Source of the DNA: Stenotrophomonas maltophilia
GTDB lineage: Bacteria > Pseudomonadota > Gammaproteobacteria > Xanthomonadales > Xanthomonadaceae
Direction of reading: 5' to 3'
DNA length: 64,000 bases
NCBI RefSeq assembly: GCF_004684085.1
Contig: NZ_SRHZ01000089.1
Coordinates: 1 to 64,000, forward strand
Part shown: one piece after another, positions 42,799 through 49,279 of the stretch
Layout: each line of letters begins with the position of its first letter
How positions within the stretch are numbered: the first letter of the stretch is position 1
Translations under genes and position numbers: made by a program
Notes under the pieces: model-generated
What the model was told of the DNA's origin: nothing
The model's database searches: none
The model's input: only the letters and a program-made list of their open reading frames with translations

Positions 42799-43656
42799 TT
42801 ACGGCTTGATGAAGCGCAGGGTCATGCGATCGCTTTCGCCGATGGCCTGGTACTTCGCATCGTCGGCCTTGTCGTGCTGGTTGGTCGGCGGCAGCGTCCA
42901 CACGCCGTTCGGGTGATCCTTGGTGTCACGCGGGTTGGCATTGACCTCGCTGCGCGCGTCCAGCTTGAAGCCGGCCGCCTCGGCCATCGCGATCACCTGC
43001 TGCTGGCCGACATAGCCGGTGTCATCGTCGTCGGCCACATCGGCCTTGGCGCGATGCTCGACCACGCCCAGCACACCGCCCGGCTTGAGCACGTTGAAGA
43101 AGCCCTGGAACATGCCCTGCGCCTGGCCGGCCTTGCGCCAGTTGTGCACGTTGCGGAAGGTCAGCACCACGTCGGCTGAATTGGCAGGGCCGAACACCGG
43201 CTTGGCCGGATCGTAGGCGACCACGGCGGTCTTGCCGAACTGTACCGGCGCGCCGGCGTACTTCTTTTCCAGGCTGTCGCGGCTGCGCTGCTGATAGTCA
43301 CGGCCACGGCCCTCGGGCACGGCCATCGGATCGACAACGGCGGCAACGTAATGGCCCTTGTCACGCAGCAGCGGTGCAAGGATCTCCGAGTACCAGCCGT
43401 TGCCGGGGGTGATCTCGATGACCGTCTTCTCCGGTGCCACCTTGAAGAACGCCAGCGTCTGCGCCGGATGACGGTAGCCATCGCGCTTGACGTTGTTGGC
43501 ATCACGGGTCGACGCCTTCACCGCCGCATCGATGGCCGGCGACACCTGGATCTTTGCCGGCGCCACCGTGGCCGGTGCGGCGAACGCGGGAACAGCGGCA
43601 AGCAGGGCCGAGGCGAGCAGCAGGCGGCAACCACGCAGGGAAGAAGCAGGCATCAT
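42799..43656 (-). CDS. Exported class I SAM-dependent methyltransferase-like protein
   Basis: A 285-residue protein with a signal peptide (MMPASSLRGCRLLLASALLAAVPAFA). The methyltransferase fold follows: EKTVIEITPGNGWYSEILAP is motif I (GxGxG replaced by PGNGW), VVDPMAV is motif II, DVVLTFRNVHNW motif IV, and LKPGGVLGVVEHR motif V. Methyltransferases with a Sec signal are uncommon since SAM is cytosolic, yet this family is widespread in Xanthomonads. Substrate unknown. Confidence 0.82.
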   Translation of the reverse strand: MMPASSLRGCRLLLASALLAAVPAFAAPATVAPAKIQVSPAIDAAVKASTRDANNVKRDGYRHPAQTLAFFKVAPEKTVIEITPGNGWYSEILAPLLRDKGHYVAAVVDPMAVPEGRGRDYQQRSRDSLEKKYAGAPVQFGKTAVVAYDPAKPVFGPANSADVVLTFRNVHNWRKAGQAQGMFQGFFNVLKPGGVLGVVEHRAKADVADDDDTGYVGQQQVIAMAEAAGFKLDARSEVNANPRDTKDHPNGVWTLPPTNQHDKADDAKYQAIGESDRMTLRFIKP

Positions 43657-43825
43657 CGGGACGACTCCAGCGGAAGATGCGGCGAGACTAGCAGTCGCAG
43701 CGCCCCAGGTGTTCACAAAACGTTAGCCGCACGCCTGTCGCGGAACACTGTTTTGTGGTCACCGCCGCAGCGCGGTAACACGACGCGTTCTATTCTGGAG
43801 TACTTCCCCCAAGGAGCCCGTGTCC

Positions 43826-44782
43826 ATGACGGCAACCCGTGAACTGGGCCGTTCCGGCCTGCATGTACGTCCGCTCGCCTTCGGTGGCAACGTGTTCGGC
43901 TGGAGCGCTGATGAAAAAGCCAGCTTCGCCCTGCTCGATGCCTTCGTCGACGCCGGTTTCAATCTGGTCGACACCGCCGATGTGTACTCGGCCTGGGTAC
44001 CGGGCAATGTCGGCGGCGAATCGGAAACGCTGATCGGCAAGTGGTTTGCCCGCAGCGGCAAGCGCGACAAGGTGGTACTGGCGACCAAGGTGGCCAAGTG
44101 GGCCGAGCGCCCCGGCCTGACACCGGACAACATCAATGCCGCAGTCGAGGATTCGCTGCGCCGCCTGCAGACCGACGTGATCGATCTGTACCAGGCCCAC
44201 GAGGATGACGAATCGACGCCGCTGGAAGCGACCCTGGCCGCGTTCGGCCGGCTGATCGAAGCCGGCAAGGTACGTGCGATCGGTGCCTCCAACTACAGTG
44301 CCACGCGCCTGGCCGATGCGCTGAAGGTGTCCACCGACTACAAGCTGCCGCGTTACGAAACCCTGCAGCCCGAATACAACCTGTATGACCGCGCCGGCTA
44401 CGAGAAGGAACTGGAACCGCTGGTGCAGCGCGAACAGATCGGGGTGATCGGCTACTACGCGCTGGCCAGTGGCTTCCTCAGCGGCAAGTACCGCACGCCC
44501 GGCGATGCAGCCAAGAGCCCGGCGCGTGGCGAAACGGTGGTGAAGCGCTATCTGAACCCGCGCGGCCTGCGCATCCTGCAGGCGCTGGATGACGTGGCCA
44601 GCAAGCACAGTGCCAGCGCCGCACAGATCGCGCTGGCATGGCAGATCGCACGGCCGTCGATCACCGCACCGATCGTCAGCGCCACCAGCGTCGAGCAGCT
44701 GCACGATCTGCTGGCCGCAGCAAACGTATCGCTGAGCGTGCAGGATGTCGCACAACTGGACGCCGCCAGCACGGAAGCTTGA
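43826..44782 (+). CDS. Aldo/keto reductase
   Basis: A 318-residue NADPH-dependent carbonyl reductase. AAGGAG at 43811-43816 is correctly spaced for ATG 43826 and too near to the in-frame GTG 43820. The catalytic tetrad is Asp49, Tyr54 (DTADVYS), Lys88 (ATKVAKW) and His125 (YQAHEDD). IGASNYSATRLADAL and ASGFLSGKY fit the YajO/AKR11-12 branch. Substrate unknown. The gene ends just before a SMAG repeat and the long non-coding stretch that leads to the RtcB locus. Confidence 0.9.
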   Translation: MTATRELGRSGLHVRPLAFGGNVFGWSADEKASFALLDAFVDAGFNLVDTADVYSAWVPGNVGGESETLIGKWFARSGKRDKVVLATKVAKWAERPGLTPDNINAAVEDSLRRLQTDVIDLYQAHEDDESTPLEATLAAFGRLIEAGKVRAIGASNYSATRLADALKVSTDYKLPRYETLQPEYNLYDRAGYEKELEPLVQREQIGVIGYYALASGFLSGKYRTPGDAAKSPARGETVVKRYLNPRGLRILQALDDVASKHSASAAQIALAWQIARPSITAPIVSATSVEQLHDLLAAANVSLSVQDVAQLDAASTEA

Positions 44783-44786
44783 CCGG

Positions 44787-44810
44787 GTAGTGCCGGCCGC
44801 TGGCCGGCAT
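44787..44810. repeat. SMAG repeat
   Basis: GTAGTGCCGGCC-GCT-GGCCGGCA directly after the aldo/keto reductase stop. Confidence 0.8.
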
Positions 44811-44832
44811 TGCACGCGCCCCGAAGAAAATA

Positions 44833-44880
44833 ATTGAACAAAATGGTTGCGCACGACTAAATCGTGGTTTATCGTGCGCA
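44833..44880 (+). promoter_or_regulatory. Probable promoter overlapped by a long palindrome
   Basis: TGCGCACGA-C-TAAA, loop TCGTGG, TTTA-TCGTGCGCA (44848-44880): 13 paired bases with one bulged C. TTGCGC at 44847 and TATCGT at 44870 are 17 bases apart and could be -35 and -10; TTGAAC at 44834 with CTAAAT 17 bases later is an alternative. The palindrome would cover the promoter as an operator, or form a hairpin in RNA. A-T-rich compared with the surroundings. Confidence 0.5.
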
Positions 44881-44910
44881 CCTCGTTTCACCAACCACTG
44901 GATACTTCCC

Positions 44911-45012
44911 TTGAACGCGCATTCCGTCGCCACCGCCAAACTGCTGCCATGCCTGCGCATGGACGTGCTGGCGCGCGCGTTCGGCAAGGAAGACCAGCTG
45001 ACAACGGCCTGA
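44911..45012 (+). CDS. Possible 33-residue peptide ORF (weak)
   Basis: TTG start, encoding MNAHSVATAKLLPCLR followed by MDVLARAFGKEDQLTTA and TGA. There is no Shine-Dalgarno sequence, so this may be a non-coding leader instead. It lies 30 bases after the palindrome and just before two hairpins that end in a terminator, the layout of a leader peptide or small RNA. No homologue recognised. Confidence 0.25.
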   Translation: MNAHSVATAKLLPCLRMDVLARAFGKEDQLTTA

Positions 45013-45023
45013 TACCCGCCCTG

Positions 45024-45048
45024 CGGAGATCGGCCCCCCCGATCTCCG
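45024..45048. other. Perfect 10-bp hairpin
   Basis: CGGAGATCGG, loop of five C, CCGATCTCCG. It lies 11 bases before the terminator stem and could compete with neighbouring sequence as in an attenuator. No T-run follows. Confidence 0.6.
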
Positions 45049-45058
45049 AGGCCTGACG

Positions 45059-45096
45059 ACGCCCTCGGAACGCAAGTCCCGGGGGCGTTTTCGTTT
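45059..45096 (+). terminator. Rho-independent terminator
   Basis: ACGCCCTCGG and CCGGGGGCGT form a 10-bp stem (one G-T pair) with a 10-base loop, followed by TTTCGTTTG. It closes whatever is transcribed from the 44.85-kb promoter, about 180 bases of RNA. Confidence 0.75.
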
Positions 45097-45117
45097 GCGT
45101 CGGCACAAGGACCCGCG

Positions 45118-45159
45118 ATGCCAGAACTGCACCCCGCGCGGCGACCCGCCGCTCACTGA
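45118..45159 (+). other. Tiny ORF with ribosome site (13 codons)
   Basis: AAGGA at 45107 followed by ATG at 45118 and the frame MPELHPARRPAAH then TGA. It lies just after the terminator, so it would need its own promoter. Very short; listed only because the ribosome site is well placed. Confidence 0.15.
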
Positions 45160-45211
45160 CCCAGGCTCCCCCGCCCCGCCGAAGGATTTACTTCGCGCGA
45201 TCGGCAGCGCC

Positions 45212-45259
45212 TGGACATTATCTGCATCGCATCAAAACATTATCGCTCGCCGATAATGT
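45212..45259 (+). promoter_or_regulatory. Triple ACATTATC array, probable operator/promoter of the RtcB locus
   Basis: ACATTATC occurs at 45215 and 45237 (22 bases apart, about two helix turns) and inverted (GATAATGT) at 45252. The last two form a perfect 9-bp inverted repeat with 5-base spacer (ACATTATCG-CTCGC-CGATAATGT). GATAAT (45252) is a good -10 match, and TGGACA (45212) resembles a -35 for a weaker -10 at 45235-45240. This is the most A-T-rich patch of the stretch, so it is a natural site for a repressor or activator binding upstream of the tRNA-like modules. Confidence 0.5.
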
Positions 45260-45360
45260 CGGTGGCCTGCACCCTCGATTCTCCAACGGTCCCGTTTCAA
45301 CCACGGGCTGGTGCGCGCGGCGTTGCCGTGGCGTATGCCGGAGGTCGCGGACATGCCATC

Positions 45361-45430
45361 GCCTGGATCGCCTGCTGGAGTCAGGCGCCGGTTCACCGGT
45401 ACGCGGTTCGATTCCGCGCGGTCCCCAACT
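45361..45430 (+). ncRNA. tRNA-like module A (degenerate)
   Basis: Anticodon-like hairpin 45369-45387 (six pairs, 7-base loop CTGGAGT with U at position 33 and GGA at 34-36), then a CCGG-TTCA-CCGG mini-arm (45388-45399) in the place of a long variable arm, then a perfect T-arm 45402-45418 (CGCGG, loop TTCGATT, CCGCG). A D-arm and an acceptor stem cannot be recognised, and no CCA follows. It is directly joined to module B. It is not a functional tRNA gene by these criteria; it may be part of a tRNA-mimicking RNA serving the slipin-RtcB genes downstream. Confidence 0.55.
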
Positions 45431-45502
45431 GGATAGCTCAGCTTGGTCAGAGCAACGGATCCGTAATCCGTCTGTCGTGGGTTCGATTCCCACTCCAAAC
45501 CA
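45430..45502 (+). ncRNA. tRNA-like module B (tRNA-mimicking RNA near rtcB)
   Basis: Full cloverleaf core. D-arm 45436-45453 (GCTC/GAGC with GG in the loop), anticodon-like arm 45455-45471 (ACGGA/TCCGT, loop TCCGTAA, CGT at 34-36), variable CTGTC, and T-arm 45477-45493 (GTGGG, loop TTCGATT, CCCAC). The acceptor has only four pairs (TGGA 45430-45433 with TCCA 45494-45497), the first three positions do not pair, and C replaces the invariant U33 of real tRNAs. The ACCA after the stem is out of register. This fits a tRNA mimic such as the YrlA module in the Salmonella rtcBA operon more than a tRNA gene. Transcription is inferred. Confidence 0.6.
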
Positions 45503-45859
45503 CATGACCTGTCACGTCATGACTTGAAGCAACACCCGGGGCGCAAGCCCCAGCGGCCATCGTCGCCGTCCACGGACATCGCCTTCGGGCAGGAACGTGG
45601 AAGGCAACGGACCGCACGCCGGGCCCCGGCCCGCCGCCACTGCCAGCCACGTTCCGCACCGGTGCTGCCTGCCGGGAACGACGATGGCAGCACTGCCGGT
45701 GCACCGAAGGCTCCGCGCGCGGACCGTCCGCCGATGGCCGCCCTCTTCCGCCGCCTGCACGTGATGTGCAGGCGGCCTCGCCACGACCGGATCGACCCGG
45801 GTCATGGCGATTCATCCGCAACGGGTCGAACCACCAGAGCCATACAAGGAGAGACTCCC
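45503..45859 (+). other. Structured leader between the tRNA-like modules and the slipin gene
   Basis: About 350 bases with at least five strong stems: CATGAC/GTCATG (45503-45521); GGGGC-GCAA-GCCCC with a tetraloop (45538-45551); GGAACGTGG...CCACGTTCC (45592-45655) with an inner GGCA/TGCC; GCACCGG-T-GCTGCC...GGCAGC-ACTG-CCGGTGC (45656-45702); and GCCGCCTGCAC-GTGAT-GTGCAGGCGGC (45750-45776). None is followed by a T-run, so these are not simple terminators. I see no start codon with ribosome site until AAGGAG before 45860. Probably one structured 5' leader or a separate RNA. Confidence 0.5.
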
Positions 45860-46984
45860 ATGTTCTGGACCATCAAGGTCGTGATCGGCGACGGCGAGCG
45901 CGGCCTGGTGTATCGCAACCGTCGTTTCCAGCAGATCCTGCTGCCGGGCGTGCACCGCCTGTCGCCGTTCGGCGGCCGGCCGCACGTGGACATCCACAAC
46001 GCATCGAAGGGCACGGCCTACACCGGCAGCGACCAGGACAGCCTGATAGAGGCACTGGGCGCACGGCTGGACACGCACTTCGTGCTGGCCAACGTCGGCG
46101 CCAGCGAGGTCGGTCTGTTGCTGCGCAATGGCCGCATCGATGAGGTGTTGCCGCCGGGCAGCCGCCGTCTGTACTGGCGCGGCTCGGTCGACACCCAGGT
46201 GCAGGTGATGGCACTGGGTGACGAGCCGCGCATTCCGGCGAGCGTACAGCAGCGTCTGGGGCAGCTGGGCGTGCTGCCGCGTGTGGCGGTGATCAGCACC
46301 GTGCCGAGCGAGTCGGTCGGTCTGCTGTTCATCGATGGCACGCTGCGGCAGACGCTGGACGCCGGCCTGCACGCCTTCTGGAACTTCAACGGCAACGTGT
46401 CGGTGGAGCGCGTGGAGCTGCGTGCGCGTTCGCTGGAGGTGTCCGGCCAGGAACTGCTCAGCCGCGACAAGGTGACCCTGCGGGTGAACCTCGCCGCGAC
46501 CGTGCAGGTACTCGACCCGGTGCGTGCACACCGCACGCTCAGCAATGCCGATGAGTTCGTCTATCGGCAGCTTCAGTTCGGCCTGCGCCAGGCGATTGCC
46601 ACGCGCAGCCTGGATGAGCTTCTGGGCGACAAGGCAGCGCTGGACGGCGAGATCGCCGCCCATGTGCAGTCGGCGATCGAAGGCCATGGTGTGCAGCTGC
46701 TGGGCGTGGGCATCAAGGACGTGATCCTGCCGGGTGAGATGAAGGAGATCCTCAACGGCGTGGTGCTGGCCGAGAAGCAGGCCCAGGCCAGCGTGATCCG
46801 TCGCCGCGAGGAGGCCAACGCCACGCGTTCGCAGCTCAACACCGCAAAGCTGATCGAGGACAACCCGGTGCTGATGCGCTTGAAGGAGCTGGAGGCACTG
46901 GAGAAGGTCACCGAGAAGATCGACAAGCTCACCGTGTTCGGCGGCCTGGATGGCGTGCTGAAGCAGCTGGTGACGATCAAGTAG
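45860..46984 (+). CDS. Slipin (SPFH/band 7 protein) without membrane helix, RtcB-associated
   Basis: A 374-residue protein with AAGGAG eight bases before ATG. Residues about 1-140 are two small beta modules (GERGLVYRNRRFQQILLPGV repeated as SEVGLLLRNGRIDEVLPPG), and a third copy (ESVGLLFIDGTLRQTLDAGL) opens the SPFH domain (about 150-300; SGQELLSRDKVTLRVNLAAT, LLGVGIKDVILPGEMKEILN). A charged coiled coil follows (VVLAEKQAQASVIRRREEANATRSQL). No hydrophobic N-terminal segment is present, unlike typical slipins, so it is probably cytosolic or peripheral. It is 56 bases upstream of rtcB. Likely oligomeric scaffold for RNA repair (inference). Confidence 0.85.
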   Translation: MFWTIKVVIGDGERGLVYRNRRFQQILLPGVHRLSPFGGRPHVDIHNASKGTAYTGSDQDSLIEALGARLDTHFVLANVGASEVGLLLRNGRIDEVLPPGSRRLYWRGSVDTQVQVMALGDEPRIPASVQQRLGQLGVLPRVAVISTVPSESVGLLFIDGTLRQTLDAGLHAFWNFNGNVSVERVELRARSLEVSGQELLSRDKVTLRVNLAATVQVLDPVRAHRTLSNADEFVYRQLQFGLRQAIATRSLDELLGDKAALDGEIAAHVQSAIEGHGVQLLGVGIKDVILPGEMKEILNGVVLAEKQAQASVIRRREEANATRSQLNTAKLIEDNPVLMRLKELEALEKVTEKIDKLTVFGGLDGVLKQLVTIK

Positions 46985-47040
46985 GGGGTAGCGGCGGCGC
47001 AGGGACGCGCCGCCGGCCCATCAAGGACATACACGAAGAC

Positions 47041-48261
47041 ATGGATACTCAACAGAACTATCAATGGCTGCACGCCGAGGGCACCACGCCGATCAAGGGC
47101 TGGGTCAACGGTGTGCCGCTGGAAGCGCAGGCGCATGAGCAGCTGCGCAACATCGCCGCGATCCCGTTCGTCGGGCCGTGGGTGGCCGTGATGCCGGACG
47201 TGCACCTGGGCAAGGGTGCGACCGTCGGCTCGGTGATCCCGACCCGCGGTGCGATCATCCCGGCCGCGGTCGGCGTCGACATTGGCTGCGGCATGGCGGC
47301 AGTACGCACCACGCTGCGCGCCAACGACCTGCCCGATGACCTGCGGCAGTTGCGCAACAGCATCGAGCGCAGCATCCCGGTCGGCAATGGGCGCGGCGGC
47401 GAGCATCACCGCATGCCCGACAGCATCCACACCCGGCTGGTGCAATCCGGGCTGGCCGCCGGCCTGGAGACGATCAAGGACAAGCACCGGAAGATCCGCA
47501 CCGACAAGCTCGACCGCCAGCTGGGTACGCTGGGCGGCGGCAACCACTTCATCGAACTGTGCCTGGACGAGACGGATGCGGTGTGGGTGATGCTGCACAG
47601 CGGCTCACGCGGTACCGGCAACCTGATCGGCACCTACTTCATCGAGAAGGCGCGCGAGGAGCTGGCCCGGCGCGTGCTCGGCTTCCACCTGCCGGACAAG
47701 GACCTGGCGTTCTTCATGGAAGGCGAGCCGCTGTTCGATGACTACGTTGAAGCGGTGTCGTGGGCGCAGGACTACGCCCGGCAGAACCGCGAGGCGATGA
47801 TGTCGCGCGTGCTGGCCGAGATGCGCCATCGTCTGCCGAAGTTCCAGCTGGCGGCGATGGCGGTGAACTGCCACCACAACTATGTGCAGAAGGAGACGCA
47901 CCACGGGCAGGAGCTGCTGGTGACGCGCAAGGGTGCGGTCAGCGCCCGCGAGGGCGAGCTGGGCATCATTCCCGGCAGCATGGGCACGCGCAGCTACATC
48001 GTGCGCGGCAAGGGCAACGCGGACAGCTTCCACAGCTGCAGCCACGGCGCCGGCCGGGCGATGAGCCGTGGCACTGCACGCCAGCAGATCACGCTGGCCC
48101 AGCACCGCGAGGCCACCGCGCACGTGGAATGCCGCAAGGACAGCGGCGTTCTGGACGAGTCACCGGCGGCGTACAAGTCGATCGACGATGTGATGGCCGC
48201 GCAGCTCGACCTGGTCGACGTGGTGCACACGTTGCGGCAGGTGCTGTGCGTGAAGGGATGA
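47041..48261 (+). CDS. rtcB: RNA-splicing ligase RtcB
   Basis: A 406-residue GTP- and manganese-dependent RNA ligase that joins 2',3'-cyclic phosphate (or 3'-phosphate) ends to 5'-OH ends, healing tRNAs cut by ribotoxins. Metal ligands are visible in MPDVHLGKGATVGS, GVDIGCGMAAVRT (Cys83), GTLGGGNHFIE, LHSGSRGTGN and NCHHNYVQKE. The guanylylated histidine is in SCSHGAGRAMSRG (His335, equal to E. coli His337), and KGAVSAREGELGIIPGSMGT is the conserved loop. It forms a two-gene unit with the slipin. Neither RtcA nor the RtcR activator is in the window. Confidence 0.96.
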   Translation: MDTQQNYQWLHAEGTTPIKGWVNGVPLEAQAHEQLRNIAAIPFVGPWVAVMPDVHLGKGATVGSVIPTRGAIIPAAVGVDIGCGMAAVRTTLRANDLPDDLRQLRNSIERSIPVGNGRGGEHHRMPDSIHTRLVQSGLAAGLETIKDKHRKIRTDKLDRQLGTLGGGNHFIELCLDETDAVWVMLHSGSRGTGNLIGTYFIEKAREELARRVLGFHLPDKDLAFFMEGEPLFDDYVEAVSWAQDYARQNREAMMSRVLAEMRHRLPKFQLAAMAVNCHHNYVQKETHHGQELLVTRKGAVSAREGELGIIPGSMGTRSYIVRGKGNADSFHSCSHGAGRAMSRGTARQQITLAQHREATAHVECRKDSGVLDESPAAYKSIDDVMAAQLDLVDVVHTLRQVLCVKG

Positions 48262-48268
48262 TGGAGCG

Positions 48269-48360
48269 GTGCCGGCCAAGGCCGGCACCCACCGCTCCCG
48301 ATTGCAGTAGATCCACGCCATGCGTGGATGAAACGGCGCTGACCAAGGCCGGCATCTACC
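48269..48360. repeat. SMAG cluster after rtcB
   Basis: GTGCCGGCC-AAG-GCCGGCAC with CACC edge, then GTAGATCCACGCCATGCG, then ACCAAGGCCGGCATCTACC. It closes the slipin-rtcB unit. Confidence 0.75.
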
Positions 48361-48373
48361 GGAACACGCGCAT

Positions 48374-49279
48374 TCAACGCGGCACGCTGTCCTCGCCCAC
48401 CAGCGCATGATGCACACCAATGCCCGCACGCACGCCCTCGCCCATGGCCAGGGTGATGTTGCCAACGGTGGTCGCATCGCCTGCGGCATACACGTTCGGC
48501 ACCGAGGTCTGCTTCATCGCATCAACCTCGATCAGCGCGCCCAGCGGGCTCTCGGCCAGCGCGCAGCCCAGCTGCTGTACCAGCGGTGTGGCCATCGCCT
48601 GGGTGGCCGGCACGAACAGCGCACGCTGGGCGATGCGGCGGCCATCGGCCAGCTCCACTTCCAGCCAGGTCGGCTGGTCGCCCTGCACGCCCAGCACGGG
48701 TGACGTCTCGATCTGCACGCCGCGCTGCTGCATGGCGGCGCGCTCCTCATCAGTGATGTCCAGTCCCATGCTGAAGAACGTGACATTGCCCCAGTCGGCG
48801 AACAGCGGCGCCTTGCTGGCGGACATCGGATGACCGCCAAGCAGGCCGATGGCACCCCCACCCACTTCATAGCCATGGCAGTAGGGGCAGTGCAGCACGG
48901 TGCTGCCCCAGCGCTCGGTCAGTCCGGGCAGGTCGGGCAACTGGTCGGCGATTCCGCTGGCCAGCAGCAGCTTGCGCGCGGCCAGCATCTGGCCGTCGGC
49001 GGTGCGCACTTCCACGCCCTCTGCGCTGGCGGTGGCGTGCACGGCTTCGGCATGCACCCAGCGCACCGTGGGGTAGTCCAGCAGCTGCTGTCGCGCGGTC
49101 TTCAGCAGCTCGGCGCCACTGATGCCATCCAGCCCCAGCACCCCGTGCGAATGACTGGCGAAACGATTGCGTGGCGAACCGGCATCGATGACGGTGACCG
49201 GCCGACGGGCGCGCGCCAGGATCAAGGCGGCGGCGATGCCGGCATAGCTGCCGCCGACGATGAGCACATCAGGATTCAT
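48374..49279 (-). CDS. FAD-dependent thioredoxin reductase-like oxidoreductase
   Basis: A 301-residue flavoprotein. The FAD motif is DVLIVGGSYAGIAAALILAR (about 4-23), the NADPH-binding region is GGGAIGLLGGHPMSASKAPL, and VLHCPYCHGYEVGG supplies a CxxC redox pair. The C-terminal FAD loop is VYAAGDATTV. The overall layout is like the small thioredoxin reductase-like group coupled to Rrf2 regulators (holothin/gliotoxin reductases). Its ATG overlaps the end of the upstream Rrf2 gene by 11 bases, so the two are cotranscribed. Substrate unknown; no thioredoxin gene lies nearby. Confidence 0.88.
   Translation of the reverse strand: MNPDVLIVGGSYAGIAAALILARARRPVTVIDAGSPRNRFASHSHGVLGLDGISGAELLKTARQQLLDYPTVRWVHAEAVHATASAEGVEVRTADGQMLAARKLLLASGIADQLPDLPGLTERWGSTVLHCPYCHGYEVGGGAIGLLGGHPMSASKAPLFADWGNVTFFSMGLDITDEERAAMQQRGVQIETSPVLGVQGDQPTWLEVELADGRRIAQRALFVPATQAMATPLVQQLGCALAESPLGALIEVDAMKQTSVPNVYAAGDATTVGNITLAMGEGVRAGIGVHHALVGEDSVPR

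Noticed and set aside
44959..45012. Internal ATG start giving a 17-residue peptide within the 33-codon frame
   Set aside because: No ribosome site and it falls inside a CCATGC/GCATGG mini-palindrome; not reported separately.
45205..45235. Sigma-54 promoter for the rtcB locus (TGGACATTATCTGC)
   Set aside because: Only nine bases separate GG and GC and the -12 TTGC is not present; the standard is ten. Not reported as a promoter of that class.
45361..45502. Two ordinary tRNA genes (Ser GGA-like and Thr CGT-like)
   Set aside because: Acceptor stems do not form, CCA is absent or out of register, U33 is replaced in the second and the D-arm is missing in the first. Kept as tRNA-like RNA.
45218..45505. 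Minus-strand open frames of about 90 residues across the tRNA-like modules
   Set aside because: Their residues (GIEPTTDGLRIRCS and the like) are the familiar artefact of translating the reverse strand of tRNA sequence; no ribosome site.
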